Shown: positions 22,756 to 35,934, counted from the first letter of the stretch. The stretch: 64,000 nucleotides of DNA from Prinia subflava (GCF_021018805.1 NW_026960612.1:1240001-1304000); one strand, 5' to 3'. Notes: generated by a model not told the origin, from the letters alone. Program-made: numbers and translations.

Positions 22756-23068
22756 CATGAGCAGTGGCAGCGGGAAGGTGAGTGCTGAGGGCAGCAGGGT
22801 GACCTCTGCGGCAAAGAGTGGGAATCAGCGCAGCCTCGGCCACTGGGCCAGCGCCAGATGGGGGCTTGCGGGCGTTCCGGCAGTGCTGTCCTTGGCCTTG
22901 CTGCTTGGCTCTAAAGGAATCAGAGGTAACCAAGGTGAAAGACCCAACGTGCCTCTCCCTCGGCAGGCAGCTGGGACCGCGCAGCCGGGACCTGCCGCCT
23001 TCCCCCAGGGCGGAGCACGGCCCTCGTCCCGCCTGTCCTGGCCCCACTGCTCACTCCGCGCCTTCGCC
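22756..23068 (+). promoter_or_regulatory. HADH: HADH promoter and 5' UTR, GC-rich
   Basis: A CpG-rich block begins right after the CR1 tail and continues through exon 1 to about 24180. No TATA box is visible, as expected for a housekeeping mitochondrial gene. The HADH frame is open upstream through this block back to 22751, but the ATG at 23069 is taken as the start because it begins the family-like presequence. Confidence 0.7.
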
Positions 23069-23197
23069 ATGCCCTTCGCCACCCACCACTTCGTGCACAC
23101 CGCCTCCTCCAACGCCGCCACGGTGGCCACCAAGAAGCTGCTCATCAAGCATGTCACGATCATCGGCGGCGGCCTCATGGGTGCCGGCATTGCCCAG
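23069..23197 (+). CDS. HADH: HADH exon 1: mitochondrial 3-hydroxyacyl-CoA dehydrogenase
   Basis: HADH oxidises L-3-hydroxyacyl-CoA to 3-ketoacyl-CoA with NAD in the mitochondrial matrix, the third step of beta-oxidation of short and medium chains. Exon 1 encodes 43 residues: a presequence rich in Ala, Ser, Thr and His without acidic residues (1-22), then KKLLIKHVTIIGGGLMGAG, the first strand and Gly-rich loop of the NAD-binding Rossmann fold (GxGxxG-type at 33-40). It ends CAG before GTGAGC, phase 0. All eight exons of the family lie on the + strand in order from here to 46486. Exons 1-5, 7 and the end of 8 agree with the family in frame and phase; exons 6 and 8 carry frameshifts. Confidence 0.95.
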
Positions 23198-24211
23198 GTG
23201 AGCGTGGTGGGGCAGCCCGGCCGAGGGGGGGTAGGGGGAGCGTGGCGCCATGGCAGCTGGAGGGCTCAGTGAGTGCTTGGGGCCACAGGGCAAGCCCTGC
23301 GGGCAGCGCTGGCCCTTCTTGGGCTGCTGCTCCTGAGTCCCTGCGCTCAGCTTGGCTCTGCGCTCGGAGCTGAGCCCAGCTGCGGTGTTGCACTCCGCAC
23401 TGTCCCCGGGCGGGAAGGGGCGAGCGCAAGGGAGGGCGAGCGGTCTGCTGACAGACCAGCATTAATAAAACTCACAACAAAACAAAATAAACCTAGCGAT
23501 TCTCGGAATGTGTTGCAGTCCGTGGTCAAACTCCTTCGCGCTTGCCTTTCCAGGCTGCGTTTGTGTGGCAAGCAGTGGCTGCGCTGGCTCTCGGCTGCGC
23601 TGGCTCTTGGCTGCGCTGGGACGCGCCCCTGTGCTTTACTGCCAGACTGCTGTGGGTTTCGGTTCGACTGCTGCCAGGGCAGGGTACAAAGTATTGCTGC
23701 TATGCTGCTCTCTGCTTGCTCAATTTTCACACTTCTCTTGCTGATCCGCACATCTTCAGGTCAGATTGTTATGAATGAATTCTCAGTGAGTGTGGGTGCT
23801 CCAAAAGCTGCCCGTGTGGCTGCTGTGGCCCGAGATGTGGCAGGGTTATGTCTCCAGAACTCCTGGGACTGCTGCCGCCGCCCCAGCCCTGACAGATCTG
23901 CTGCCGGACCCCTGCCGCCATAGGTGCCTTGGTGGCTGCCGGAGCCGCTGTGGCTGCTGGTGTGGCGGCCCTCCCCCCCCGGAAGCGTCCGCTCCACCGG
24001 CTGGCTCTGTCGGGCCAGCCCTGTCGCTGTTGGCGGGAGCTGTGGCTGGACAGGGGGGAGTGCCGAGCGTGGTTCTGCAGGGCTTTGGAGGGGGCAATGG
24101 GAGGCGCTGGTGCCCCGGCGCCTCAGACAGGCGACCCCCGTCCCTGGCGGGGCTGGGCAGCCATCCTGCCGGTCCTGCATTTCTGAATTAGCATGTTAAA
24201 AGCAAGTTGAT

Positions 24212-24790
24212 TGTCCTGGTTGTGTCTACTGTCATCGGAGCTCACCTAGCACCCCCCCATCCCACGCTGCCTACTCGAGGAAGGCATATGCAAATAAGAC
24301 AAACACACAGCACGCTGGGAAAGAGTTCTTTGGAGATGAAAGGCACCCCAAGATGGAAGACTGGACACGGTGAAAGAGCCAGGCGATGCTCTCCCTGAGG
24401 AGGAGGTGGACGCATCCCCTGACCTGGTTTGAGAACTCGCCGTGATCTATTAAGAGTCTGACGGGCGTGGGGACTGGGCCAGCTCAAGTGACAGATTCAG
24501 AGAGAGAGAGAGAAACTCTAGAGGTTTTTCCATGAGGGTAAAGAGCTGACGTCTGCTGCTTTGCACATCAGGAACCAGACCTGCACCTCTCTGCTTCCTC
24601 AGAGTTGACCAGAGAGAGCTTCTAGCTGTTCCCATGGGAACAAGGACTCGGCACCTACTGCTTGCAGCTGAGTAATGATCTGGGACATTTCCTGCTCCTC
24701 CGGATTGCTACAGCAGCGTGAAAAACTCTGTTGAGCTCTACCACCCAGCTGATCACTTTAATAAAGAGCTGAATATTAATAAAGGCATTA
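24212..24790 (+). mobile_element. Possible ERVL-like solo LTR
   Basis: Begins TGTCCTGGTTGTGTC, the same opening as the LTR in CYP2U1 exon 2, and contains AATAAA motifs near 24761 and 24777 close to the presumed end. I could not find a convincing target duplication or exact right end, so the call rests on composition and the start motif only. Confidence 0.4.
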
Positions 24791-26986
24791 GCCCTGTTCA
24801 TTTCAAGATGGGTTGGTGAAAAGAACCAAGGCTGATGGTTTAAATTTTATAAGGTGGTTCTGAAGACAATGTGTGGACTAATTCTCAACAGAAAGTGGGG
24901 TAATGGTATGTGGAAAATGTTGGAAGGAAGATTCTTCTAACTTGCCAAGGGAGCAGATCAAGTGACATTTTATACATTTTACCAGTAGAATGCAACAGCT
25001 AAACGAGCATTTAGCTGACAGTCATCTTCAGAGTTATGAAGTGGTTAATATTTAAATAGGACTTATTTTCCCAGAGTTTAATCTCAGGCCTTTAGCTTTT
25101 AAGTACACCTTTAACTTGATAGCTTTGGGACGTGAAACTGAAGAGTCCTTTCAGTGACTGAAAATTTCACCACTTAGTTCAGAGAAAGAACCTGTTGCCC
25201 AGAATACCAGGGTAGTTCACAATCTTTACAAAGAATAAGGGGAGTAAGCAAACATCCAAGTAGAAATTGACAGTAAGGCTGGAGCTGGAGCTCATGAATA
25301 GCAGTTCTCCATTTCAATGAATTAATAGGTTTGCTTCTCAGAATGAAAGCTTTCTTACATTCCTGGCAAATTTCTAGCAGAAGGAATACAGAAGTAATTT
25401 TTTTTTGGCTAAGAAAATAGTTGTTTATTCACTTTTCTGATAAAAACACTCCTCTGCATCATGATACTAGAGCTTGAGGTTTCCACTGAAGAACCATCAA
25501 AGAACTCCTTAGAAAAAAAGTTGTTTTCTGTTTGAGAAAGATGCACACTATGCAAAGCTTATAATTTTCCAGGTAAGTGAGCTGATCTTTTTCTGCTGGA
25601 CTGCACATTTTCAGAGAGCAGCTTTTCAAGAGAAATGTGTCTGGTATTTGTTAGTAACAGGGGTTGCAGGCCTCTATCACTGTTAAGGAGCCAGGATTGT
25701 TTTGCTGACCATCTGCCTCCAATTTATCAATCCAAAATAATCCCAAAGCAGAGGTCATTATAACACTGAGTGGTGTCTCCCCTGTACCCTATTAATAAAG
25801 CTGCTTTTCATCCCTTTTTGAACACTTAAGAAATTGTCTCCTCTTGCTTTTTCATAATGTTAGGTGAAACGAGCCTCTGCTAAAATCTATGGCTGAAAGC
25901 CATAATTTTTGATTCTGCCCTGTGAAAAGCACTTCTGTATGAGAAAAGCATTAATTGACTCCCCAGCACTTGGGTTTCTTATTTAGCATTCTTAAGATCA
26001 TTGGATAGTAGAGTTTAGGCAAGTGTATGTTTGAGTTGCAAGGAAATGGTGATTTTGTCTCATTTTCTTCCTTCCTGTCCATGTAAATATGATGGGAAAT
26101 GAAAGATGTTATTTTTTCTAGGATTTTTCACCAGCTGGTCAGTGATAATGTCATAAATGGATTCTCAGTGAAGCACCTCTTAAAAATGTGCTTGGTAATG
26201 ATTTTTCATCTGAAGATTGAAGAGTCTCACTTCACTGTTATAAATGATCAGCAACAGATGAAGTGTTAGAAGTACAAGCTTGGTTTAGGTGGTTATTATG
26301 GAATGGCCATAGTGAAAATAAGAAACCAAGCTGGATAAAGAAATGTCCGTCTGCAGACTGACCCCTTGTTAAAGCTCTACGGCTGTTGTCCAGAGACAAT
26401 CTGGCACTTCTTTATTTGCTGGGTTAGTGAGGCAAATTGGATGAGAATATCACCATGCTTTTCTTCATGAGATATCTGTACTTTCCATTTCAGCTAGTTT
26501 TATTTGAGTAGGTCTTGTGGGTGCATGAGTCTTTAGTCATCAGGTGTAAGGTTAAATGCAAGGTAAAAGATTGCAGAAGGGAAGCTCTGAAGTTGAGTGA
26601 CTTTAAAACCATCAGTGGCACCATGTTTTAATATCTGTTTTACACAGTTACTAAATCACAACTCTGTTAGTTCAAGGATTCTGAAAGTGAAGATAGGCTG
26701 TTGCTAACTATGAAAAGGAACATAAAGTAATAGTAAAGTAACAGATAATGAGCAGCTGATCTTTAATATGCTGATGCAGTGTGAGACAGTGACGTTACAT
26801 ATTTGAAATTAATTTAAATACCAAGTAAATACCAACCAAAAAGGCAATCCAGTAGAGCTGTGTGTAGCTGAGCCAGTGTTTGCACCAAGTGCATAATAAG
26901 GAGTCTTTGCAGCCATTTCTGTCTGTGTGGAATCCTGGAGTGGCAAATGTTCACTGCTGCTCGCAGCTCCACTGTCACCTTCCTGT

Positions 26987-28330
26987 TGTCTTGGTTTGGA
27001 AAGACAGATATCTGTCAGGGAAAATTGGAGTTTCCCTTGGAATGGAGAATGTAAAACACCCTCCCTCCAAATTGTTATAATTTTGCAATTAGGAGCTTTC
27101 AGGCAAAAATATGGGAATAGGAATAACAGTTATTTACTAGAAATATTGGAAATGTAAATGCAGTAATATAAAAAAACCCCAAACAATCAAACGAACAAAA
27201 GTCCTAGAAAACCGTGACAGAGTCAGGAATACTACCTGACACCCTGTTGTCAGGGTGTTGGAAGCAGTCCAAAAAAGTCTTCCTGGAGTGACAGATGTGG
27301 TTCTGTTGAAGTAGAGATGATCCTGTAGACAGGTTCAGTGGTGGCGAAATGAGTCCAGTCTTCCTCTGATAATCCAGTGGAAAAGGGGAATGTCTGGGGT
27401 CCCTATGTCTCCATTTTTATGTGGGTAGGGAATAGTTGGCTCCTCCCCACTGGGTGGTGCATCTCACAATGGAATGATTCAATGTGTCATGTCATTGGTG
27501 AGCCTTAATGGCCCATTAACAGAAGATATCCACCGGGAGGTGGACGAAGTTGATGAAAGAGATAAGAAACACTGCCCCACCTGGTTTTAACAGATGGTGT
27601 CTCAGGGTTGCTTTTCCCTGAGAATCTCCTTGGGGTTGCTGTTCCCCAAGGTATATAGGATTTTCGAGCTTTTCTTGCCCAAAAGGTCCACGCCAGAGCC
27701 AGAGAAGAGAAACAGAGTCTGCCAGTCCATGCCTCCAAGGTTGTTTATTCTTTCATTATCTCTTAGTTCTTTCTCAGTTCTGCAAGGTGTCCCCAGCAGA
27801 GCAGGACACATGGCAGACTGGGTGGATCAGAGGGTCCCAGACTTAATGTATGGTCTCCCTGACCCAACCACCATCCACAATGTACTTTTTATTTACAAAA
27901 TCTTACCAATACTTACTACCTATGTTAACATGTCATTTCTACTCTAAACCAATCCTTGTGACACAACTCAGCAGAAAATGGGGGACGAGAACAAGAACAA
28001 GGAGGACAGGACCACTCCCCAATTCCTCCATCTTGTCTCTTCAACCCCATATGCTAAAAATCCTAGATTCTACATTCACACTCTGCGATAAACTAACTAC
28101 TACTTATTTCGAATTCTCTTGGCTTGTGATTCTTCATACAATGTGGGTATTCACTCCCATGGCCAGGGATCAAAAGCAGTGTCCTCCTGGGCTCTGTGCG
28201 AGGCTGGCTGACCCCCTTGTACAGATCCCAGACCCCCCTGTCTGGTCTCCAAACCCTCCAGGGTGGCCAGAGGGATGTCCTGGACTCCGACAATGGTCTA
28301 TTATCAGAAGGCATCCACCCTCCTCCCCCC
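26987..28330. mobile_element. ERVL-like LTR or truncated element, about 1.3 kb
   Basis: Starts TGTCTTGGTTTGGAAAG and changes abruptly from the intronic background. It has internal short inverted and direct repeats (for example ACCCTGTTGTCAGGGTG near 27240) and a TATATA motif near 27648. I recognise the layout as a common songbird LTR family, but the right end and orientation are not fixed and no target duplication was found. Confidence 0.55.
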
Positions 28331-28898
28331 TGGAGTTACAAGAGATAAAAAAGAAACCATCTCCCAAGTGCTTTCTACAGATGAAATAGAATACACTTTT
28401 TTTTTGGTTACATAACCCAAGACACTGTTGTTGCAGGGACATGCTCATGACCTGACAGCAGAGCTGTGTTTTGGGGACACAAGGCCATCCCTTGTACCAC
28501 TTGCTCACCCTGCCAGTGTTCCAGTTTCGGTCTCCACAGCCCTTTTTCCTTACAAGATCCAAGGCTCTCAGCTGAAACACTTGTTCCTTTCAAGATGGCG
28601 GTTTATTCTGTAGCCATAGTCACAGAATTTAGATGCCTTCAGACACAAGATTCTGCAGGCAGTGTGAGGAAGAGATTTCTTTTTCCCTCAAGTTGTTTGA
28701 GATCTTTATCCCTTCAGCATCACCCCAACTGTATACAGGCTTTTTTGATTTTTCTAGTCAAGTGTATTTAATTTGATGTCTTTTAGCTCTCTTTTGCCTT
28801 AATGCCTGGCATATTGTCTGGCATATCACACAAATCAATATGGTTGGTTGTTTTGTGACACTGAAGTTGAATTTTTATTTTTTTTTTTAAACTTTCAG

Positions 28899-29027
28899 GT
28901 TGGAGCAGCCAGTGGTCATACTGTGGTGTTAGTTGACCAGTCAGATGAAATCCTTAAAAAGTCTACAAAAGGAATTGAAGAGAGTTTGGGGAGAGTAACA
29001 AAGAAGAAGTTTGCAGATAAGCCTGAG
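28899..29027 (+). CDS. HADH: HADH exon 2
   Basis: Residues 44-86, from [17 protein letters not shown] (second Rossmann strand, ending in the acidic residue that binds the adenine ribose) to KKKFADKPE. The acceptor is TTTCAG. The donor reads GTTGAC, which has GT but lacks the usual A at +3 and G at +5, so it is weak. Length 129 nt, phase 0 on both sides, and exon 3 continues correctly. Confidence 0.93.
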
Positions 29028-30357
29028 GTTGACACCTTCTTTATTCCTCTAGGAAAACTTGGAAGAATAAAAACTGTCGTACTGAAGTTATGATACTGCA
29101 GTTATGCATTATAGAGCATGTTGTTATACTTGCTTAAAAAGAAAACATTTTTCCCAGTGTGCTCAAGAACCTAGACTTTCAGTTTTGTTGGAGTTTTTTG
29201 GGGATTTTTTTTTTTTTAATTTAGGGAGGTTGAAAGATGTCTTACCTCATTTTCTTTCCTTAATAAACTTCAGCTTTAAGATAAAGATTTAAACCAACTT
29301 GGCAATCTTTTAAAACTAATGCTAAGTGTGAAATGGAGTCAAATTATTCATCGTAACTTAAAAGCAAGCAGTCTTTGAGTGCTTACCAGGGAATGCACCC
29401 ATTTTGTCCAAAAGCAAATAGTAACAAAATTGTTTTAATACCTGAGTAAGGAGTCTTTTATTATTTTATTTTTTTTTTCCTCCTAACACTTGGGCACAGG
29501 ATTACTGCTAAGGAAATGAGAGTGCAAGTGACACATTGGATGTATAACTTTGCACTTGCATTGCTGAGTATGACTTGCATACAGCAAGCCACTGTGGAGC
29601 AGTTGATGAGTCTAACTTTGTATCCTAAGGCTTACTTGTTGCTGTGCTTGTTTCTCTAAATTACACAGCAGATTCATTTCTTCTTTTGATACATATTAAT
29701 ATATACAGTGTATACTGATATTGATGACTGCCAGAAAATGATGCAGCACACAAAGGAAATGAAAAGGGCTTGTTCACAGGAGTATGGGAGTGTCAGGATA
29801 AGTAGAGCATACATACGTAATTATGGGGAGTCTTTTAATCAAAAAGAAAACTGTCCACATAATACTTGCACTTTTTGTATGCCATTATATTCTACCATGT
29901 AGGTTTTTTTTTATTTGTACTACGTCTCCATTTACCCCTGGCTAAAAGTCTTGCATTTCTGTTTGATTTCTGCCCACACAAACTATATAAAGAGACTTAC
30001 TAGTGAGAAGACATTTTCCCCCTGCTTTTTCACTGAAACTATAGCTACTGATTGATCGACTAGGTGATCACTCAGACTCTTGTGCTGACGGTTGGACTAC
30101 AGCAAATGGTCTTCCTAAAAGAATGAGTTTTAAGGTCTCCTATTTGCTTCAAAACAGATTTGATTGGCTAGGAAAATTTTGTCAGTGGAAAGCATTGTAT
30201 CTCTACACACTTAGAACTTTCTCATTGATTTGGAAATGTGGCAGACTGCCTGCATTTTACGATGGGGTCAAAAACACCAGAGCACATAAGGGAATTCTCA
30301 TGAAAAGTAAATTAAATCATTGTAAATAGACATTATAGCTGCTTGAAAATGTTTCAG
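29028..30357. other. HADH: HADH intron 2
   Basis: Intron of 1330 bp without a recognised repeat or frame. Confidence 0.85.
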
Positions 30358-30515
30358 GCTGGTGCTGAGTTCATTAAGAAGACCTTGAAGAACCTCACAA
30401 CAAGCACAGATGCAGCATCAGTGGTCCACAGCACAGATTTGGTGATAGAAGCCATTATGGAAAACCTGGAAGTAAAAAATGAACTCTTCAAGACGCTGGA
30501 TAAGTTTGCTCCAGA
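30358..30515 (+). CDS. HADH: HADH exon 3
   Basis: Residues 87-138 and two bases of 139: [10 protein letters not shown] through [22 protein letters not shown] and [13 protein letters not shown]. This is the helical arm and the strand carrying the conserved DLVIEA of the NAD domain. The acceptor is TTTCAG and the donor GTATGT, splitting the Glu codon GA/G. Length 158 nt. Confidence 0.95.
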
Positions 30516-30935
30516 GTATGTGTATTTTTCCTGTTACATTTTGAAACTTAGACTATTTTATTTTCTGTTTTTATAGTTACAGTTAGTTCTCTATTTTCTC
30601 AGCTGCGTTATTTAAAAATGAGTTTTGCTGTCTTAGACTAGCTCCAGACTATCATGTTGGAATAGTTGTTGTGCCAGGTCCATATGTTACAAACATTCTG
30701 AGGTGTGTTGCATTGCTTCATTTGCTCGTTGTATTGTTCATTTGTTGTTCCAGGTGAGTTTAGTCATTAAGATTGCCCATCTACTTGGCAAGTTCAAATC
30801 TAAATCAAACTACAAATGCAGGACATTAGAATTAACTTGTTCAAGTACACGTGGGTTACTGTTAGTGTTGCGTTTACTTAAATAAGGAATTGGTATGATA
30901 AAGTATTTGTTTCCAGCACACCTGACATAAAGAAG

Positions 30936-31176
30936 TGTTGTAGTTTAAATTTTGGGGGGCTCCTGGGGAGGGTCCCCCAGGGGAAGAGGGGCAAAGAGGG
31001 CGAGACCCCTTGCCTTAGCATTCTTATCACAGAGGTTCAAAGGGGCACGGTAACATTCTCCAGCCAATGAGGTTACAGATAACTTGATACTGCAGGGAGG
31101 TTACAGACTTGGGATAAACCATACATTTTCCAGGGGTGAGCAAGAGCAAACCATTTCCATAAAATGCATTTCCACA
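30936..31176 (-). mobile_element. Shortened solo LTR of the 54893-58198 family
   Basis: From TGTTGTAGTTTAAATTTTGGGGGG to GCATTTCCACA, the same ends as the two LTRs of the element at 54893-58198, but only 241 bp, so about 160-190 bp of the middle is missing. Flanks AAGAAG (30930-30935) and AACAAG (31177-31182) fit a 6-bp duplication with one change. Orientation is taken from the related LTRs. Confidence 0.8.
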
Positions 31177-34100
31177 AACAAGTTTTAAGAACAAGTCTGT
31201 CAGCTCAATAATGTCTTAAGTGAACTAACTTTACTTTGTATTACAAGAGTTAGGAAACAGCAAATGCTGGTTATTGTGTGTGATGTAAAAGGGTAAATAG
31301 TATTTTAGTAGACACTCATTCAGTTACTTACAGTCCCTGGAAATGTCTTTGAACTATATTTGATAACTGTTGGAAGCTACTGTTGAATTGTATCCAAACT
31401 CAAAAATGCTGTTCAGGTGAGAATGCAGTCTCAGAAATTTGAGGCTTGTAATTGATGAGTCAGGATCACAAGACCTTGACTGCTTGCAGGTTTAGATTTT
31501 AACTAGTGCAGGTAAATCTGGGGATATTGGCTAAGAGGTATTCTAGACTGTCTAACCTGTCAGCTGGGCAAGCTGTGCCTTGAATATCATGTCAAGGGAG
31601 AAAAGATATCATTAGTTGACTTCAGCCTGGGGAGATTTTCAGGCTTTCTCCTACTGTCAGTAATTTAAATTACCTGGTAATTTTGAAAACAGTAAATGAT
31701 GACAAGCAGCCATGTACTGAGCACAGGGTAACTTGCCATTACCTTGACACACAAAAGTAAGTAGCTGTCTTCTGCATTTATGAGAGTACCTTATTATAGT
31801 TGGATTGTGCCTATTTTGTGCAAACAGACCATTGATTGCCCAAGTATTTAATGAGGAATCTGGAGTATACTAAGTGGTAAACTGTCTAAAACCAGTCAGC
31901 AAAGAACTGTGGGTGTGGGGACTTGGAACCTCACTTAAAAATATGTGTTTGGAACACCTAAGGCTATTTTTTGTAAGACTGAGCGGTTTGTCAGCATAGC
32001 TGCTGTAAAACATCAAATTTTACATTACAGTGTTAAAAGACACTGGGAGTTGTTCAAATATGCTCCTGTCCATTGCAAAAGGGATGATTTTGCAGGGTTG
32101 GGAAAAATGGCTAAGACAAGAAGCCTTCCTTTTTAAGAGCATATTTGGAAATTATTATAAACATACAGATATCTTATGTGTAGGATAAAGGAAAGTGAAG
32201 TGAATGGCAAAGAAAATGGATTGCAGTTTAAAAAGTCTAGATGAAAAACCCCTGTAATAGTGAAACTTAGTAGTCGAGTGTTTAAAATATTAGCTTTGGC
32301 TACAAAAGGTACTTTGCAACTGAGAGAGAGTATAGAGTTGCAGATCGTGTGCATAGTGTGGGGAAAGACAGAAACCTGTATGAGTGTTTTTTCCATGTGT
32401 TAGAAGGAAGCAGTATGCTTTACTCATCCCACATGGCACTCTGCTGGAATGGAAAGTTCTTCCTGCCAGTGCTAGCATTCTACAATCTTTTCTAAGATTG
32501 AATAGTTCAAAATTTATAAACCTATTGTGTGGACTGTTGTGTCAGCTCAGTAGGGGTGGTAGACTTGTAGTTAATTGGTAACAAAGACAGGATTTTTTTT
32601 AAAGACAGCTTTGAGTCTCAGGAGGAGCTTTGCTTCTGAGGGGCTTGGAGCATTAATGGCCCTCTGAAGTGTGGGTTACAGGGAGAGACCAGGAAAGACC
32701 AGGATGCTCTGGAGGGAGGACTTGGCTTCGTTCAAATCTCAGGACTTACCACAGGAGTGGATGATAGCAGGTGGAAATGTAAGGGGCTATGTATTGCAGT
32801 TATTCTGACAAGATGATGAATTCTACCTGTGAAATACAAGGTGTGTGAAACCATGCATTTTTCTTCTTTTGTGCTGTATTTCATGTCTCATGCATTTCCT
32901 CAGCTGCAACATGTACTTGTTCTTCTCCCATTTTTGCACTACGAAGACATCTCCAAAGAAAATAAATAAGTCTGGGAACTGGAAATATCTAAAACGTTAC
33001 ATTGAAAAAGCATAACACAATTAACTTAATTCCTCTTCTTTTTCCTATAAAATAACTAATTCCTCTGAAAGTGGATTTGTACAGGTAGGGGATGGGAAAG
33101 CTATTCTTTTATTGAGAGAAGTTGTATTTGTGAGTGGGGACTGAATTTCTCTTAAGTGTTCAAATCAAATGTAATAAGCCAGAAGCGTTTGGCAATTCCA
33201 GAGCACCGTGGAAACTCAGGGTATTCCTCATCTGGGTAACTGTCTAGGTGAAACAGTGGATGCTGTTTCTTGGGTGCCATGTCTGAGAACATACTAGTTT
33301 AGGTTCTTGGAGCTTTGCAAAATTATATTCTTGGAGCTTTGCAAAATGCGGAAGGCAGAATTGTATGTTCTATTCCTCTCAGTATTATACTCACCATATT
33401 TAGTATTTATTACTGTGTTACATGGTCATCATCTTTGGAGCAGAGTAAAGCATTGCTACCCACTCTTCAGTTTTGTTTTCTTTTTCTTGAATGGTCAGTC
33501 TTGCATTTCCCTTTTGAAAAAGGTAAGGCTAGGATTTTTGTAGACACTGCAGTACTTTTCCAAACAGGGTCGTAATGAATATGGAAGAAGAACATTTGGG
33601 TATCCACTTTAAGCACTTTTCTGTACTTGCTTTCTGGGTTTTGGGGTTTTTTTTTTCTAATGCCCATCAATATTCCTTGGTCTAGGATTTACCTTTAGAT
33701 GTGGAAACTCAGCTTGGACCTGACCAGTGTTTTTCACCTGTTCACTGTGTTAGAATGAATGTATTATAAAACTGTTAAAAAAGAAGTGTTGTTCAGTGTT
33801 TGCTGTGTAAGGCAGCTGGACTTAAGAGTCGGATTTATTGGAAATATTTATTAATGTTTCTCTTGTGTTGGGCTCTGCTTTTGACATCTTTCCTTGAGCC
33901 ACTAGATGGAACCAAGAGAAAGCACTCTGGTGCTGGGAAAGCCATTTCTATGGTTTCACTAGTACTGGCTTCCCAAAGCCTCCCAACTGCTGTCACCTGA
34001 AGCATGGATTGTGTAATTCTAAGTCACACAGGCATGAAAATTCTATTTTAAACTCAACTGAAATCAATTGGTTGGTCAGAGAAGAAAGTGTAACTAAAAT

Positions 34101-35378
34101 GCACTTGTTGACAGTGCAAATTCAATGCTTTTCTTTTTTCCAAGGCTTTCTGTTGTCTGAGGCTACAGAAGAGGTACTGAGGTAAAATCTCTTAAGTGAA
34201 CTCAGATATAAACCTAGCAATAATTACATTTCACAAATCAATGTGCTTCTTTTTTATATTAATATTTTAATTTTTATATACAGTGGCAAATTTTCGGTGA
34301 GAGTGACTTCTGTATGCACTGACCTTGCAAGGTCAAAACTATGAAGTGCAGAATGCTCCTTTTAGTACAACACCTTAGAACAGTATAAGGCCACTTTATG
34401 CTGGAGAGATAATAAAAGAATATTTGTACGAAGAGTAAACAGGAATTTTCATGATTTTTTAATTTCCTTCACAATAACAAAAAAGAAAACATAATAAAAA
34501 ATGGAAAACAAAGTGGGAGGTTTTGTCTTGAAATGTTTTCCTTAATGCCACTATCAGATGTCCCCATGACTTGGACATAACTTTTCTGAAAGCTCTTTTG
34601 TAAAGCTCAGTTACATCTTAGTACAATCTAAGCAAAATATCAATGTAGATAAACATTTGCTGAGTCCAGTAGGATAACTTTTTGAAGGGATAGTAGGATG
34701 CAGCCCAAAATGAAAGGTAGGTTTTAATCTATAATTTAGTTTCTGATTTTCATGATTTGAAGAAAAAGCCATCTCTGTAAGTTTTTGGTGTGATAGCAGG
34801 ACTGTTGAGGTTTTGAGATATTTCTGGGAAGAAAACCCCAAACAAACAGAAACTTCAAACCATTATAAATTGCAGTTAGTAAATCTGGTTTATGTCTGGA
34901 AAAGAACTTCATATATGTCTTAAAACTCTTGGCATTTTGTGTATCCTTTGCAGTGTCCTATACATGGCAGGTCTTAAGTTTTCTCTGGTTTTTTCCTCAT
35001 CAAATCTTTGCTCTGATGGTAGGTTTGCTCAACATATCTATCACCGATAATTTTAAAACAAAGTAGATTGCAAATTTTCTGTAAGACTCCAAAGCGCACT
35101 TTTGATATTGTATGTGATTGGGTTTCAGTAAGTGTATAAATGTGTTTAACAACAAATAATAATACCCTTAGGTTTCCAGGACTGCTGAAGGAATTACCTA
35201 GAATTGATCTGGGGAGTTAAACAAGATTTTTCTACTTGCACAGTCCTTTTTTCCAGCACCTGATAAAAGTATTCAATATAATTCCTCAAGAATCAGGAAT
35301 TCGCACGGCCTTTGCAGTGGTTATTTAATCATGGCTGTGCTTATACCTCAGCAAAAGGACTGTGATAAACTGCAGGGA

Positions 35379-35697
35379 TGACACAGTTCGACACAAAATA
35401 ACCACGCGACTCTCAGATGTCCTAGCAAGAAAAAAAGCGGCAGAACTTTACTTTCTTTCATATTTATACATTTTTGGCACCAGCTGTGGATTGGTGAATG
35501 AGATCACGACTCCTCCAACCACACTAGCCAAACAGACAGTCAATCAGTTCTTCTCTTCTTCCAAAAAGGAATGTAAACAAAAAACTACCGTTAGGTAAAC
35601 AGTGCTATTTTTACATTAAGAAACTGTTAGAAGCGTGAGAATTTGACTCCAATAAATTAATCAGAAGGCCAAAAAATTCTAAAAGAACAGGGCGACA
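35379..35697 (+). mobile_element. Solo ERVK LTR, 319 bp
   Basis: TGACACAGTTCG to GGGCGACA, flanked by perfect CAGGGA duplications (35373-35378, 35698-35703). AATAAA at 35651-35656 and the CGACA end give the + orientation. It ends 110 bp before HADH exon 4. Confidence 0.88.
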
Positions 35698-35807
35698 CAG
35701 GGATATTTCTGAGAATTCTTGGATGGTTAGCCAATGGATGTCTATTTGTGTTTAGTGCCTCAGTCTCCTACTGTCCTTCATGCAGTCTATATATTTCTTA
35801 TTTCCAG

Positions 35808-35934
35808 GCATACAATATTTGCAAGCAACACTTCATCCTTGCAAATCACAAAGATGGCAAATGCAACCACCAGGCAGGACCAATTTGGTGGTCTCCATTT
35901 CTTCAATCCTGTGCCTACGATGAAGCTTGTGGAG
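35808..35934 (+). CDS. HADH: HADH exon 4, catalytic exon
   Basis: Completes Glu 139 and encodes 140-181: [14 protein letters not shown] with the conserved substrate-binding Ser, then [15 protein letters not shown], holding the catalytic His at about 169 and its partner Glu at 181, the last codon. The His-Glu pair is therefore intact. The acceptor is TTCCAG and the donor GTGTCT. Length 127 nt. Confidence 0.96.

Larger units (their letters stand above)
23198..28898. other. HADH: HADH intron 1
   Basis: A 5.7-kb intron. The first 1 kb is GC-rich with several long overlapping frames on both strands, which is what composition alone gives. A 16-18-bp unit GGCTGCGCTGGCTCTYG is repeated about three times at 23577-23619. 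Two LTR-like blocks follow and are listed separately. Confidence 0.8.
30516..35807. other. HADH: HADH intron 3
   Basis: A 5.3-kb intron with two LTR insertions listed separately. A 24-bp tandem pair (TTCTTGGAGCTTTGCAAAAT) is at 33304-33347. Confidence 0.8.

Noticed and set aside
23273..24199. Several long overlapping frames in HADH intron 1 as a gene
   Set aside because: The block is CpG-rich, which removes stops on both strands, and the translations are low-complexity Cys, Arg, Ala and Pro without a motif.
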